Both the position numbers and the translations under genes were made by a program. Positions 1-7,792 of a stretch of DNA of 64,000 nt are shown here, piece by piece (positions within the stretch are counted from its first letter, which is position 1; every line of letters begins with the position of its first letter). The notes under the pieces are model-generated. The model was given only the letters and a program-made list of their open reading frames with translations, searched no databases and was not told the DNA's origin. Source of the stretch: Pseudonocardia cypriaca (GTDB taxonomy: Bacteria; Actinomycetota; Actinomycetes; Mycobacteriales; Pseudonocardiaceae); NCBI RefSeq assembly GCF_006717045.1, contig NZ_VFPH01000001.1:186001-250000 (forward strand), written 5' to 3'.

Positions 1-1
1 T

Positions 2-526
2 AACGAACACCTCGCCCTGGTGCGGGGTGAGCCGCGCGGGCAGAAGGACGTGCTGGTCCGGGTGCACTCGGAGTGCCTCACGGGTGACGTCTTCGGCGCG
101 CTGCGGTGCGAGTGCGGAGCGCAGCTGAGGTCGGCGGTCGACGCGATCGCCGACGAGGGGTGCGGGGTTCTCGTCTACATGCGCGGCCACGAGGGCCGCG
201 GGATCGGTCTCGTCGCGAAGGTCCGCACCCACGTGCTGCAGGACGAGCAGGGGCTCGACACCGTCGACTCGGCCACCGCGCTCGGCCTGCCGGTGGACGT
301 GCGCGACTTCGGCGCGGCGGCGCGGGTGCTGCACCACCTCGGTGTCGAGTCGGTCCGGCTGCTGTCCAACAACGAGGACAAGGTGCTCGCGCTCACCGCC
401 CACGGGATCAAGGTCACCGGGCGCGTCCCGCTGCTGGAGCCCGTGGACGAGCACAACGTCCGCTACCTCACCGCCAAGCGCGACCGCCTCGGCCACGACC
501 TCCCGCACCTGGGATCACTCGGCTGA
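2..526 (+). CDS. ribA: GTP cyclohydrolase II (C-terminal part; 5' end outside window)
   Basis: Opens GTP to 2,5-diamino-6-ribosylamino-pyrimidinone phosphate, the first committed step of riboflavin synthesis, in the cytosol. The frame is open to the left edge, so the start is missing. Visible motifs are EHLALV at the very start, the zinc site HSECLTGDVFGALRCECG (three Cys), GHEGRGIGL, and the tail NNEDK...RYLTAKRDRLGHDL typical of the family. The missing part could include a DHBP synthase (RibB) domain, making it RibBA; this cannot be told here. Its last 12 nt overlap the convergent VOC gene. Confidence 0.93.
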   Translation, partial: NEHLALVRGEPRGQKDVLVRVHSECLTGDVFGALRCECGAQLRSAVDAIADEGCGVLVYMRGHEGRGIGLVAKVRTHVLQDEQGLDTVDSATALGLPVDVRDFGAAARVLHHLGVESVRLLSNNEDKVLALTAHGIKVTGRVPLLEPVDEHNVRYLTAKRDRLGHDLPHLGSLG

Positions 527-916
527 CGCGAAGTCACCCGCGCGCCACGGCATCTCCTGCAGCACCCACGTGTTGCCGTCCGGGTCGCTGAACGGGACGT
601 ACTTGACGCCCTGGGGGTGCTCCTCGATCTCCCCGACCGGCACGCCGCGGCGGGCGAGCTCCTCCCGCGCCGACGCGGCGTCGGCGACGACGAGGTGCAG
701 ACCCCGGAGCGACCCGGGTACGGCGTCGGCGACCTGGGGCAGGCCGCTGGTCAGCGTGATCGAGCACGCCGAGCCGGGTGGGGTCAGCTGGCACACCCGC
801 ACCCCCTCGGCCGGCTCCACGTCGACGTCGACGCTGAACCCCGCCTTCACGTAGAACTCCTTGGCGCGGTCGATGTCGGCGACCGGCACGGGGACGAGCT
901 CGAACAGCATCTTCAC
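515..916 (-). CDS. VOC (glyoxalase/bleomycin-resistance fold) family protein
   Basis: A 133-residue single-domain vicinal-oxygen-chelate protein. It begins MKMLFELVPVPVADIDRAKEFY and ends with the family signature VPFSDPDGNTWVLQEM, where the final Glu is a usual metal ligand. The substrate cannot be predicted. The GTG start at 916 overlaps the stop of the upstream RibD/DHFR-like gene (GTGA), so the two are probably translationally coupled; an ATG two codons later is an alternative. A GGGAG Shine-Dalgarno lies just upstream. It is the last gene of a three-gene set with the alpha/beta hydrolase, and its 3' end overlaps ribA tail to tail. Confidence 0.85.
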   Translation of the reverse strand: MKMLFELVPVPVADIDRAKEFYVKAGFSVDVDVEPAEGVRVCQLTPPGSACSITLTSGLPQVADAVPGSLRGLHLVVADAASAREELARRGVPVGEIEEHPQGVKYVPFSDPDGNTWVLQEMPWRAGDFASAE

Positions 917-1521
917 GGTCGGGCTCCCTTGCGGACGCGGTAGTGCAGGTGGGTCACCCGGTCACCCTGGACGACCGTGGGGTTCTCAAGCAGCCGCTCG
1001 GCACCGGTGAAGTCGCCGAAGTAGCGCACGCCGGTGCCCAGCAGCACGGGCACGAGGTCCACGCGCAGCTCGTCGACGAGCCCGGCCGCGAGGCCCTGCC
1101 CCGCCATGTCGCCCGCGGCGAGCGACACGATCTTGTCACCGGCCACCGCCTGCGCCTTCGCGACCGCGCTCTCCACGCCGTCGGTGACGAACGTGAACGG
1201 GGCGTCCGGGTGGGACTCGACCCACTCCGTCGGCACGCGGTGCGTCACGACGAGTACCGCGTCGCCAACCGGGGGAGTGCCGCCCCAGCCGTCGGTCAGG
1301 TCGAACAGCCGCCGCCCGACCACGCCGGGCCCGACGTTGCTCCACGCCGACCGCAGGTACTCCGCGCTCGCGGCCGAGATCCGGTACTGCCGGGTCGGCT
1401 CGTTGTCCTGGAACGCGACATCGCCGTTGCGGTACCAGTCGAACAGCGGCCCGACCCCACCGGATGGGTACGCGATGAACCCGTCCAGCGACATCGACGC
1501 CTGTACGACGACCTTCCCCAT
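913..1521 (-). CDS. RibD C-terminal / dihydrofolate reductase-like protein
   Basis: A 202-residue protein of the RibD_C/DHFR-like fold, an NAD(P)H-dependent reductase family of mostly unknown substrates. The start MGKVVVQASMSLDGFIA matches the usual beginning of the family (MxSLDGFxA), and the middle motif GPGVVGRRLFDLTDGWGG is the typical cofactor-loop region. The ATG at 1521 is chosen over longer starts because GGGAGGGG lies 6-9 nt before it. The stop overlaps the VOC start (GTGA). About 80 nt separate it from the upstream hydrolase gene on the same strand. Confidence 0.86.
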   Translation of the reverse strand: MGKVVVQASMSLDGFIAYPSGGVGPLFDWYRNGDVAFQDNEPTRQYRISAASAEYLRSAWSNVGPGVVGRRLFDLTDGWGGTPPVGDAVLVVTHRVPTEWVESHPDAPFTFVTDGVESAVAKAQAVAGDKIVSLAAGDMAGQGLAAGLVDELRVDLVPVLLGTGVRYFGDFTGAERLLENPTVVQGDRVTHLHYRVRKGARP

Positions 1522-1603
1522 GGTTGTCCCCTCCCGGAGCTCGTGAGGGCAACAGCCTGCGCCGGCGGGGTGCCTCCTGACACGCGTGGCGACCACCCGG
1601 TCG

Positions 1604-2698
1604 TCACGTGCTCGGCACGCGTAGCCACCGGTCGAGGTGCGCGAACGCCGAGGCCTGCATCGTTCGGTCGAAGTGGTGCGGGCCGTCGTGGAACTCGCCG
1701 ACGTAGGAGTCCGGTGACCCGGCCTGCCGGTACCGGGCGGTCAGCCGCTCGTGCGCGGCCGCCATCCCGTCGAGGGTGAACAGGTGGTCGTCGCGGGTGT
1801 ACTGGACCAGCAGCGGCACCGGTGCGCGGGCCGCGGCGACGTCGGGCCAGTCCCCACGAGCGGCGAGGCCGGGCGGGAAGAACATCCAGGTGTGCGGTGC
1901 GACGTGGCGGTCGAGGACCGCCGGGTAGGTGCTCATCGCCCCGACGACGCATGCCGCGCTGATGTCCGCGCACGTGGCGTGCAGCAGCGCGGCCCGGAAC
2001 CCGCCGCCGGACAGGCCGACACAGCCGATCGGACCCGCCACGAGGTCGGTCCGGGACCGCAGGTAGCGCGCGGCCACCCGGTCCTCGAAGGCGACGACCC
2101 CGGCCGGCGAGGTCCCGAGGACGGTGCAGTACTTCGCGACCACGTGCTCGTGCCGGCGCGCCGCGGTGTTGTAGGCCGCGGGATCGGGTTCCGAGGTGCC
2201 CGTGACCAACTCGGGTGGGAAGCGCCTGCTGCCCCAGAGGAACACGTCGTGGACGAGAACCGAGTACCCGCGCCGGGCGAGCTCGCCGGCGAAGGCCACG
2301 CCCTCGTAGAGATCCGCGCGCAGCTCCCGTACCGGTTCCGGGGTGGCATCGGGCCCGTCGGCGATCTTCTCCTTGCCGAAGTACTTGAACCCGTCGTGCC
2401 CGTGCAGGGCGAGCACACCCGGGAGCGGGCCGGACGCGTCCGCCGGGCGCAGCAGCCACGCCTGCGTGCGCGGGCCGTAGCCCACCGACCAGGACACCTC
2501 CTCGCCGGACACCCCGTCCCGCGTCCAGCGCCTGCCCGCCTCGGGTGCGAGCGGCTCGCCGTCCGACGCGGAACCGATCAGCCTGCGCACCTCGTCGCTC
2601 GTGAGCCCCGGGCGGTCGACCGGCGGGAACAGGCCGTTCTCGGCGACGGCGTGCCGCACCCAGTCGCCGTACGGGCCGAGATCCTGGTGATCTGCCAC
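1604..2698 (-). CDS. Alpha/beta hydrolase, dienelactone hydrolase/acetylxylan esterase-like
   Basis: A 364-residue cytosolic serine hydrolase with no signal peptide. The core shows LPGVLALHGHDGFKYFGKEK (oxyanion region), the nucleophile elbow GLSGGGFRAALL, an acid-loop region LLVQYTRDDHLF and a late His in DGPHHFD, so a complete Ser-Asp-His triad is likely. The long N-terminal region is typical of esterases of the dienelactone/acetylxylan class; the substrate is unknown. GTG at 2698 is chosen because longer readings run antisense through the next genes. It is divergent from the epimerase gene with only 9 nt between the starts, so the two share a promoter region. Confidence 0.84.
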   Translation of the reverse strand: MADHQDLGPYGDWVRHAVAENGLFPPVDRPGLTSDEVRRLIGSASDGEPLAPEAGRRWTRDGVSGEEVSWSVGYGPRTQAWLLRPADASGPLPGVLALHGHDGFKYFGKEKIADGPDATPEPVRELRADLYEGVAFAGELARRGYSVLVHDVFLWGSRRFPPELVTGTSEPDPAAYNTAARRHEHVVAKYCTVLGTSPAGVVAFEDRVAARYLRSRTDLVAGPIGCVGLSGGGFRAALLHATCADISAACVVGAMSTYPAVLDRHVAPHTWMFFPPGLAARGDWPDVAAARAPVPLLVQYTRDDHLFTLDGMAAAHERLTARYRQAGSPDSYVGEFHDGPHHFDRTMQASAFAHLDRWLRVPST

Positions 2699-2707
2699 GC
2701 TCGCATC

Positions 2708-3619
2708 ATGCGCGTGTTCCTCACCGGCGGCACCGGGGCCGTCGGCCGCCTCGCCGTCGCCGAGCTCGTGGCAGCAGGCCACGACGTCTCCGCGCTCGCC
2801 AGGAACGCCGAGCGCGCCGCGCTGCTGGAGGAACTGGGGGCGAGGCCGGTCCGGGTCTCCCTGTTCGACCGCGCCGCGCTGACGGCGGCCCTCGCAGGCC
2901 ACGACGCCGTGGTCAACCTGGCGACGGCGATCCCGTCGACCCTGCGCGCGCTGCGGGACAGCGGATGGCGGGAGAACGACCGGATCCGGACGGACGGCTC
3001 CGCTGCCGTCGTCGACGCGGCGCTCGCCGCGGGGGTCGGCCGGCTCGTGCAGGAGTCGGTCGTGATGATCTACCCGGACCGGGGCGCCGAGTGGATCGAC
3101 GAGGACGTGCCGCCACAGGACGTCCCCCGCAACGAGGGCAACCTCGCCGCGGAGGCGAACGCGCGGCGGTTCTCCGCCGCCGGTGGGGCGGGCACCGTGC
3201 TGCGCTTCGGCTGGTTCTACGGACCCGGCTCGTCCCAGACCGAGGAGATGCTCCGACAGGCGCGCCTCGGGTTCCCGCTCGTGCTCGGCGCACCCGACGG
3301 CTACACCAGCCCGATCCACCTGTCCGACGCCGCCTCCGCCGTCGTCGCCGCGCTCGGCGCGCCCGCGGGCACGTTCAACGTCGTCGACGACGAACCGCTG
3401 CCCAAGCGCGAGTACGCCGAGGCACTCGCGGCAGCGGTCGGCAGGCGGACCTGGCTGGGGGTGCCGGGCCGGGCTGCGCGGTTCCTCGGGCCCCGGGTCG
3501 CCTCGGTCGTCGGCTCCCTCAGGGTGTCGAACGGGCGCTTCCGCGCGGCCACGCCCTGGGCCCCGCGGTACCGGAGTGCGCGGGAAGGCTGGTGGTCGAC
3601 GGTGGCTGCCCTCGCCTGA
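2708..3619 (+). CDS. NAD-dependent epimerase/dehydratase family protein
   Basis: A 303-residue extended-SDR/NmrA-like protein. The N-terminus MRVFLTGGTGAVGRLAVAELV is a GxxGxxG dinucleotide site. VVNLATAIP and RFGWFYGPGSSQTEEM are typical of atypical SDR epimerases. The usual YxxxK is not obvious, so catalysis may be absent or different; the protein could instead bind NAD(P) as a sensor. No strong Shine-Dalgarno is visible before the ATG. The gene ends 6 nt before the 53-bp inverted element at 3626-3678. Confidence 0.85.
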   Translation: MRVFLTGGTGAVGRLAVAELVAAGHDVSALARNAERAALLEELGARPVRVSLFDRAALTAALAGHDAVVNLATAIPSTLRALRDSGWRENDRIRTDGSAAVVDAALAAGVGRLVQESVVMIYPDRGAEWIDEDVPPQDVPRNEGNLAAEANARRFSAAGGAGTVLRFGWFYGPGSSQTEEMLRQARLGFPLVLGAPDGYTSPIHLSDAASAVVAALGAPAGTFNVVDDEPLPKREYAEALAAAVGRRTWLGVPGRAARFLGPRVASVVGSLRVSNGRFRAATPWAPRYRSAREGWWSTVAALA

Positions 3620-3625
3620 CCACGT

Positions 3626-3678
3626 GTCAGCAAGGTGGCCTTGCTGACGCGTCACGTCAGCAAAGCCACTTTGCTGAC
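3626..3678. repeat. 53-bp paired inverted element, copy 1
   Basis: Two 23-nt units separated by 7 nt (GCGTCAC). Unit 1 (3626-3648) has arms GTCAGCAAGG and CCTTGCTGAC around TGG. Unit 2 (3656-3678) has arms GTCAGCAAAG and CTTTGCTGAC around CCA. Each unit is a perfect 10-bp hairpin with a triloop, and unit 2 is the reverse complement of unit 1 at 21 of 23 positions, so a 23-bp long stem can form instead. It sits between convergent genes and could act as a bidirectional terminator. The same geometry recurs at 51357 and 53266. Confidence 0.9.
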
Positions 3679-4755
3679 GTCCGAGCGCCGGGCGGCCGTC
3701 GTGAACTCCAGCACGCGCTCGGCCTCGGCCCGGACCTCCGCGGACTCGTCGTCGGTGAGCAGGCGGTGCGCGTGCACCGACAACGTCGCGGTCTCGCGGT
3801 CGCGGGCGAGCGTCCAGTGGGCCGCGGTGAACCCGTCGACCAGCACCGCACACGGCACCGGCCCGCCCCGCCGCACGAAGGCGCGGCGGAACTCGTCGGT
3901 GCAGACGCGGCTGCGGTCGGCGTGCGAGAGCAGCAGGTTGTCGAAGTCGTAGAGGAACCGGACCGGAGCCGGCGCGTCGGGATCGGGGTGCGGTGCGTCG
4001 GGCAGGTCGAAGAGCTCGCGGCCGTGCTCGTCGTGGAACACGCGCAGCTGCGGGCGCAGCGGCTCGACCACCTCGCGCAGGTGCGTGAGCCCCGACCACG
4101 TCTGCACGTCCTGGACGGTGGCCGGCCCGAAGGCGGCGAGGTACCGGCGCACCAGCGTCTCGAGGGAGAACCCCGCCCCTCCACCCAGCCAGGCCTCGGC
4201 GCTGGTGTGCGCGATGGCTCCGCTGCGTCCCCACAGCCCGCGCGGCGGCACCTGGACGAGGGGCAGCCGGTTGCGAACGGCGTACGCGAGGCTCGCGGCC
4301 GGCCGGTCGGGCCAGTGGGTCTGCAGGAGGGCGCCCAGCTCCCGGGAGGTGCGGGCCCGTTCGGCCAGCAGCGGGCGGGCCGCCTCCACGACCTCCTCGA
4401 CGTCGAGCCCGCGCACCCCGTGCCCGTGGAGCTGGTTCTGGAACAGGTCGCGGTCGAGCACGGGCTGTACCGCGCCCCGCAGGCCGTGGGCGTCCCGGGG
4501 CGTGACGAGGTGGATGGTCGAGCGCATCAGCGCGATCCGCACCAGCGAACGGTCGAGGAGCCGGTCGGCAGCGTCCTCGGGCCGGAAGCCGGCGATGCGG
4601 CTCCACAGCCCGAGGTACCACGAGTGCGGGGTCTGCGCCTGCAGGCCGACCAGGTGCTCGACCACGTCGGGAACCGGCCGGGTGGTGCGTTCCAGCAGGA
4701 ACTGGCGGGCGAGGGTGGCCCGGTTCAGCGCGCGCGGGCCGAGCACCTGGGTCAC
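3652..4755 (-). CDS. Winged-helix DNA-binding domain-containing protein (HTH_42/DUF1006 type)
   Basis: A 367-residue protein of the crosslink-repair/winged-helix HTH_42 family. It begins VTQVLGPRALNRATLARQFL and contains HLVGLQAQTPHSWYLGLWSRI and TIHLVTPRDA, which are characteristic. Members include DNA-glycosylase-like proteins acting on interstrand crosslinks (AlkX/YcaQ), so a DNA-repair role is possible but not proven. GTG at 4755 is chosen because it lies 5 nt after the stop of the epoxide hydrolase and begins the conserved family region. The last eight codons and the stop lie inside the 53-bp inverted element, so the C-terminus (DVSKVALLT) is partly encoded by the repeat. Confidence 0.83.
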   Translation of the reverse strand: MTQVLGPRALNRATLARQFLLERTTRPVPDVVEHLVGLQAQTPHSWYLGLWSRIAGFRPEDAADRLLDRSLVRIALMRSTIHLVTPRDAHGLRGAVQPVLDRDLFQNQLHGHGVRGLDVEEVVEAARPLLAERARTSRELGALLQTHWPDRPAASLAYAVRNRLPLVQVPPRGLWGRSGAIAHTSAEAWLGGGAGFSLETLVRRYLAAFGPATVQDVQTWSGLTHLREVVEPLRPQLRVFHDEHGRELFDLPDAPHPDPDAPAPVRFLYDFDNLLLSHADRSRVCTDEFRRAFVRRGGPVPCAVLVDGFTAAHWTLARDRETATLSVHAHRLLTDDESAEVRAEAERVLEFTTAARRSDVSKVALLT

Positions 4756-4760
4756 GAGGA

Positions 4761-5879
4761 TCAGCCTCGCAGACCGGCGAAGAACTGCCGCAGGTCGCCG
4801 ACCAGCAGGTCCGGCACCTCGCGGGCGGGGTAGTGCCCGCCACGGTCGAACTCCGACCACGACACGATGTTCGCGTGGTCGCGCTCCGCGAAGCGGCGGA
4901 TGCCCGAGAAGTCGTACGCGAACGCGGCCAGCCCCAGCGGCACGGTCGTCGGCCCCGTCGGCTTCTCCTCATCGGGCGTGTGCCGGTCCTCCCAGTAGAA
5001 CCGCATCGACGACGCCGTGGTGCGCGTGAACCAGTAGATCGCCACGTTGGTCAGCACGAAGTCGGGATCGACGGCGTCGCCGAACAGCTGGTAGCTCCAC
5101 GCCAGCTGGCCGGCCGGGGAGTCGGCGAGCGCGTGGGCGAGGTTCTGCGGCCGCGTCGACTGCAGCTCGTTGTAGGCGAGCTTGTCGGCGCTGAACTCCT
5201 GCAACCGCGCGAGCTCGGCCATCTCGGACTCCGGCATGCCGGCGAACTCGGCCGGGTCACCGGACGGGAACGAGTAGATCTGGTCGACGTGCACGCCCAC
5301 CACGCGCTCGGGGGCGACGCGCCCCAGCTCGGGCGCGACGAACGCGCCCGCGTCGTTGCCGTGCGCGCCGTAGCGCTCGTAGCCGAGGCGCGCCATCAGC
5401 TCCTTCCACGCGCGAGCCGTGCGGTAGCGGTTCCAGCCGGGCTCGGTGGTCGGGCCCGAGAACGCGAAGCCCGGCAGTGACGGGATGACGAGGTGGAAGG
5501 CCTGCGCCGGGTCGCCGCCGTGCGCCCGCGGGTCGGTGAGCGGGCCGATCACGTCGAGGAACTCGACGAACGAGCCGGGCCAGCCGTGCGTGAGGATCAG
5601 CGGGAACGCGTCCGGCTCGGGGGAGCGGACGTGCAGGAAGTGGATGTTCTGCCCGTCGATCGTGGTCGTGAACTGCGGGATCTCGTTGATGCGCTTCTCG
5701 ACGGCCCGCCAGTCGAACTCGTCGCGCCAGCGGCGCACCAGCTCGCGCACCGGGTCGACGCGCACGCCGTAGTCGCCGCCCGTCGTGAGCTCCTCGGTGT
5801 AGCGGGTGCGGGCGAGGCGGTCGGCGAGGTCGTCCAGGTCGGCCTGCGGGATGTCGATGCGGAAGGGCGTGATCTCCAT
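4761..5879 (-). CDS. Epoxide hydrolase (microsomal EH-like)
   Basis: A 372-residue alpha/beta hydrolase with the N-terminal epoxide hydrolase domain (MEITPFRIDIPQADLDDLADRL). Motifs are THGWPGSFVEF (oxyanion HGWPG), GNDAGAFVAPELG in place of the usual GxDWG elbow (nucleophilic Asp), and DRGGHYPAREVPD with the catalytic His. The family hydrolyses epoxides to diols. ATG at 5879 is preferred over a TTG at 5900 because the TTG lies inside the 25-bp palindrome at 5899-5923. Probably co-transcribed with the winged-helix gene 5 nt downstream and controlled by the divergent WYL regulator. Confidence 0.88.
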   Translation of the reverse strand: MEITPFRIDIPQADLDDLADRLARTRYTEELTTGGDYGVRVDPVRELVRRWRDEFDWRAVEKRINEIPQFTTTIDGQNIHFLHVRSPEPDAFPLILTHGWPGSFVEFLDVIGPLTDPRAHGGDPAQAFHLVIPSLPGFAFSGPTTEPGWNRYRTARAWKELMARLGYERYGAHGNDAGAFVAPELGRVAPERVVGVHVDQIYSFPSGDPAEFAGMPESEMAELARLQEFSADKLAYNELQSTRPQNLAHALADSPAGQLAWSYQLFGDAVDPDFVLTNVAIYWFTRTTASSMRFYWEDRHTPDEEKPTGPTTVPLGLAAFAYDFSGIRRFAERDHANIVSWSEFDRGGHYPAREVPDLLVGDLRQFFAGLRG

Positions 5880-5898
5880 GAGCTGAACGGTACGGATC

Positions 5899-5923
5899 AA
5901 TCAGGCACGATTCGTTCCTGATT
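5899..5923. promoter_or_regulatory. 25-bp palindromic operator between epoxide hydrolase and WYL regulator
   Basis: Half-sites AATCAGG..ACGA and TCGT..CCTGATT are symmetric about a central T; 11 of 12 base pairs match. It is the only strong dyad in the 63-bp divergent intergenic region, so it is the likely binding site of the WYL-domain regulator, controlling both directions. Confidence 0.6.
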
Positions 5924-5942
5924 GTGCGGCAGACTTCAGCAC

Positions 5943-6902
5943 GTGTTGGAGACCTCGGCCCGGTTGCTGCGCCTGCTGTCGCTCCTGCAGTCCCGTCGCG
6001 AGTGGACCGGACCGGAGCTGGCGCAGCGGCTGGAGGTGAGCGAGCGGACCATCCGGAACGACATCGACCGGTTGCGGTCGCTCGGCTACCCCGTGGACGC
6101 CAACCGCGGCGCGGTGGGCGGCTACCGGCTCGGCGCGGGCGCCCAGCTGCCGCCGCTGCTGCTCGACGACGACGAGGCCGTCGCAACCGTGCTCGGCCTG
6201 CGGGCCGCCACCGGGCTCGCCGGCGTCGAGGAGGTCTCGCTGCGCGCGCTGGCCAAGCTCGAGCAGGTGCTACCGCGGAGGCTGCGCAGGCGGATCGCGG
6301 CGCTGGGCGAGTTCGCGATGCGCGTACCCGACGACACGCCCCCGCCGCAGGTCGATGCCGAGGTGCTCACCGCGCTCGCCGCCGCGTGCCGCGACGCCGA
6401 GCGGCTGCGCTTCGACTACCGCACCCACGGCGGCGGCGAGTCGCGTCGCGACGTCGAGCCCTACCGGCTGATCGCATGGGGCAGACGCTGGTACCTGCTC
6501 GCGTGGGACGTCGAGCGGGGCGACTGGCGCACCTTCCGCGCCGACCGCATCACCCCGCGCATCCCGACCGGCCCGCGCTTCTCCCCGCGTCCCCTGCCCG
6601 CCGACGACGTCACCGCCTACCTGTCCGGCCGCGTCTCCGCCGCGGCGTGGCGGTACCGGGCACGGGTGGTGGTGCATGCGCCCGCCGACGAGATCGCGTC
6701 GCGCATCACGGCCGCGGTCGGGCACGTCGAGGCGCGTGACGCCGGGACGTGCGTCCTCCACACCGGGTCGGACAGCATCGAGAGCCTCGCCGTGCACCTC
6801 GGCCTGCTCGGCGCCGACTTCGAGGTCGTGGACCCGCCGGAGCTGGCGGACCACATCGCACTCCTCGCGCAGCGCTACGCGCGGGCCGTGGGACGCGCGT
6901 GA
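5943..6902 (+). CDS. HTH_11/WYL-domain transcriptional regulator
   Basis: A 319-residue regulator with an N-terminal DeoR/HTH_11 winged helix (ETSARLLRLLSLLQ, then SERTIRNDIDRLRSLGYPVDA) and a WYL domain around residues 130-210 (RFDYRTH...WGRRWYLLAWDVERGDWRTFRADRI) plus a C-terminal WCX extension. WYL proteins sense small ligands or nucleic acids. The GTG at 5943 gives the usual family N-terminus. Divergent from the epoxide hydrolase with a 25-bp palindrome between them, which suggests ligand-responsive control of that gene and self-control. Confidence 0.9.
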   Translation: MLETSARLLRLLSLLQSRREWTGPELAQRLEVSERTIRNDIDRLRSLGYPVDANRGAVGGYRLGAGAQLPPLLLDDDEAVATVLGLRAATGLAGVEEVSLRALAKLEQVLPRRLRRRIAALGEFAMRVPDDTPPPQVDAEVLTALAAACRDAERLRFDYRTHGGGESRRDVEPYRLIAWGRRWYLLAWDVERGDWRTFRADRITPRIPTGPRFSPRPLPADDVTAYLSGRVSAAAWRYRARVVVHAPADEIASRITAAVGHVEARDAGTCVLHTGSDSIESLAVHLGLLGADFEVVDPPELADHIALLAQRYARAVGRA

Positions 6903-6922
6903 AACGCCGGTGGGACGCGGAC

Positions 6923-7789
6923 TCAGGTCGGGATGACGAGCTCGTCGGCAACCCACCGTACGACGCCTGCCGGGTAGGGCGCCGGCAGGCCGAGGACGAT
7001 GTGCCGGAATCCGGCGTCGAGGGCTTCGCGGATCGCCTTCCGGGTGGTGCCGGGTTCCTCGTAGGAGACGGGCAGGTAGATCGAGCGCGTGATGGACGCG
7101 GGGTCGCGACCGATCTCGGCGCAGTAGCGGTCGAGCATCGCGCTGCGGCGGACGGCATCGTCGATGTCACCGCCGGGGATGTTCCACACGTCGGCGTGCT
7201 CGGCGACCACGCGCAGCGTCGTGGCCGACCGCCCGCCGATGACGATCGGTGGATGGGGGCGCTGGACGGGCCCCGGGTTGCCGAACGCCCCAGTGACGTG
7301 GACGTGGGTGCCGTGGAAGTCGAACGGCTCGGCCGATGTCCACAGCCGCCGGATCACCGTGCACGCCTCGGCGAGGCTCGCGACGGCGTGGGCGGCGTCG
7401 TGGAACGGCAGGCCGTGGGCGTCGTACTCGCGCTTGGCCAGCGGGTGGCCGGGCCGCGAGCCGGCGCCGATGCCGAAGTCGAGCCGGCCCCCTGAGACGA
7501 TGTCGACGGTCGTTGCGATCTTGGCCAGCATCGCGGGTGGCCGGAAGCGGTTGCTGGTGACGAGCAGGCCGATGCGCAGCCGCCGGGTCCGTGCGGCGAG
7601 GGCCGAGAGCAGCGTCCAGCCCTCGAGGACCGGACCGTCCGGGTCGCCCGCGATCGGCATGAGGTGGTCGAACAGCCAGGCGTGCTCGATCTCGGGGATC
7701 GTGTCCGCCTCGCTCCAGACGCGCAGGATGTCCTGGTAGCCGACCTGCATCGGCGCTGTCATGACTCCGAAGCTCGGGACGTCGGGCAC
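6923..7789 (-). CDS. LLM-class flavin-dependent oxidoreductase (F420-type)
   Basis: A 288-residue luciferase-like TIM-barrel oxidoreductase. SFGVMTAPMQVGYQDILRVW, GLLVTSNRFRPPAMLAKIATTVD and GGRLDFGIGAGSRPGHPLA are the usual family segments. The GGRLDFGIGAG type is common among F420-dependent members, so F420 is more likely than FMN, but this is an inference. GTG at 7789 lies 3 nt after the aldo/keto reductase stop, so the two genes form one operon. Confidence 0.87.
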   Translation of the reverse strand: MPDVPSFGVMTAPMQVGYQDILRVWSEADTIPEIEHAWLFDHLMPIAGDPDGPVLEGWTLLSALAARTRRLRIGLLVTSNRFRPPAMLAKIATTVDIVSGGRLDFGIGAGSRPGHPLAKREYDAHGLPFHDAAHAVASLAEACTVIRRLWTSAEPFDFHGTHVHVTGAFGNPGPVQRPHPPIVIGGRSATTLRVVAEHADVWNIPGGDIDDAVRRSAMLDRYCAEIGRDPASITRSIYLPVSYEEPGTTRKAIREALDAGFRHIVLGLPAPYPAGVVRWVADELVIPT

Positions 7790-7792
7790 GGG

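Noticed and set aside
1604..4972. A 1122-codon open frame on the minus strand that would fuse the hydrolase to upstream sequence
   Set aside because: Only the last 364 codons read as a hydrolase; the rest is the antisense of the epimerase and an off-frame reading of the winged-helix gene with low-complexity Arg/Pro composition typical of GC-rich shadow frames.
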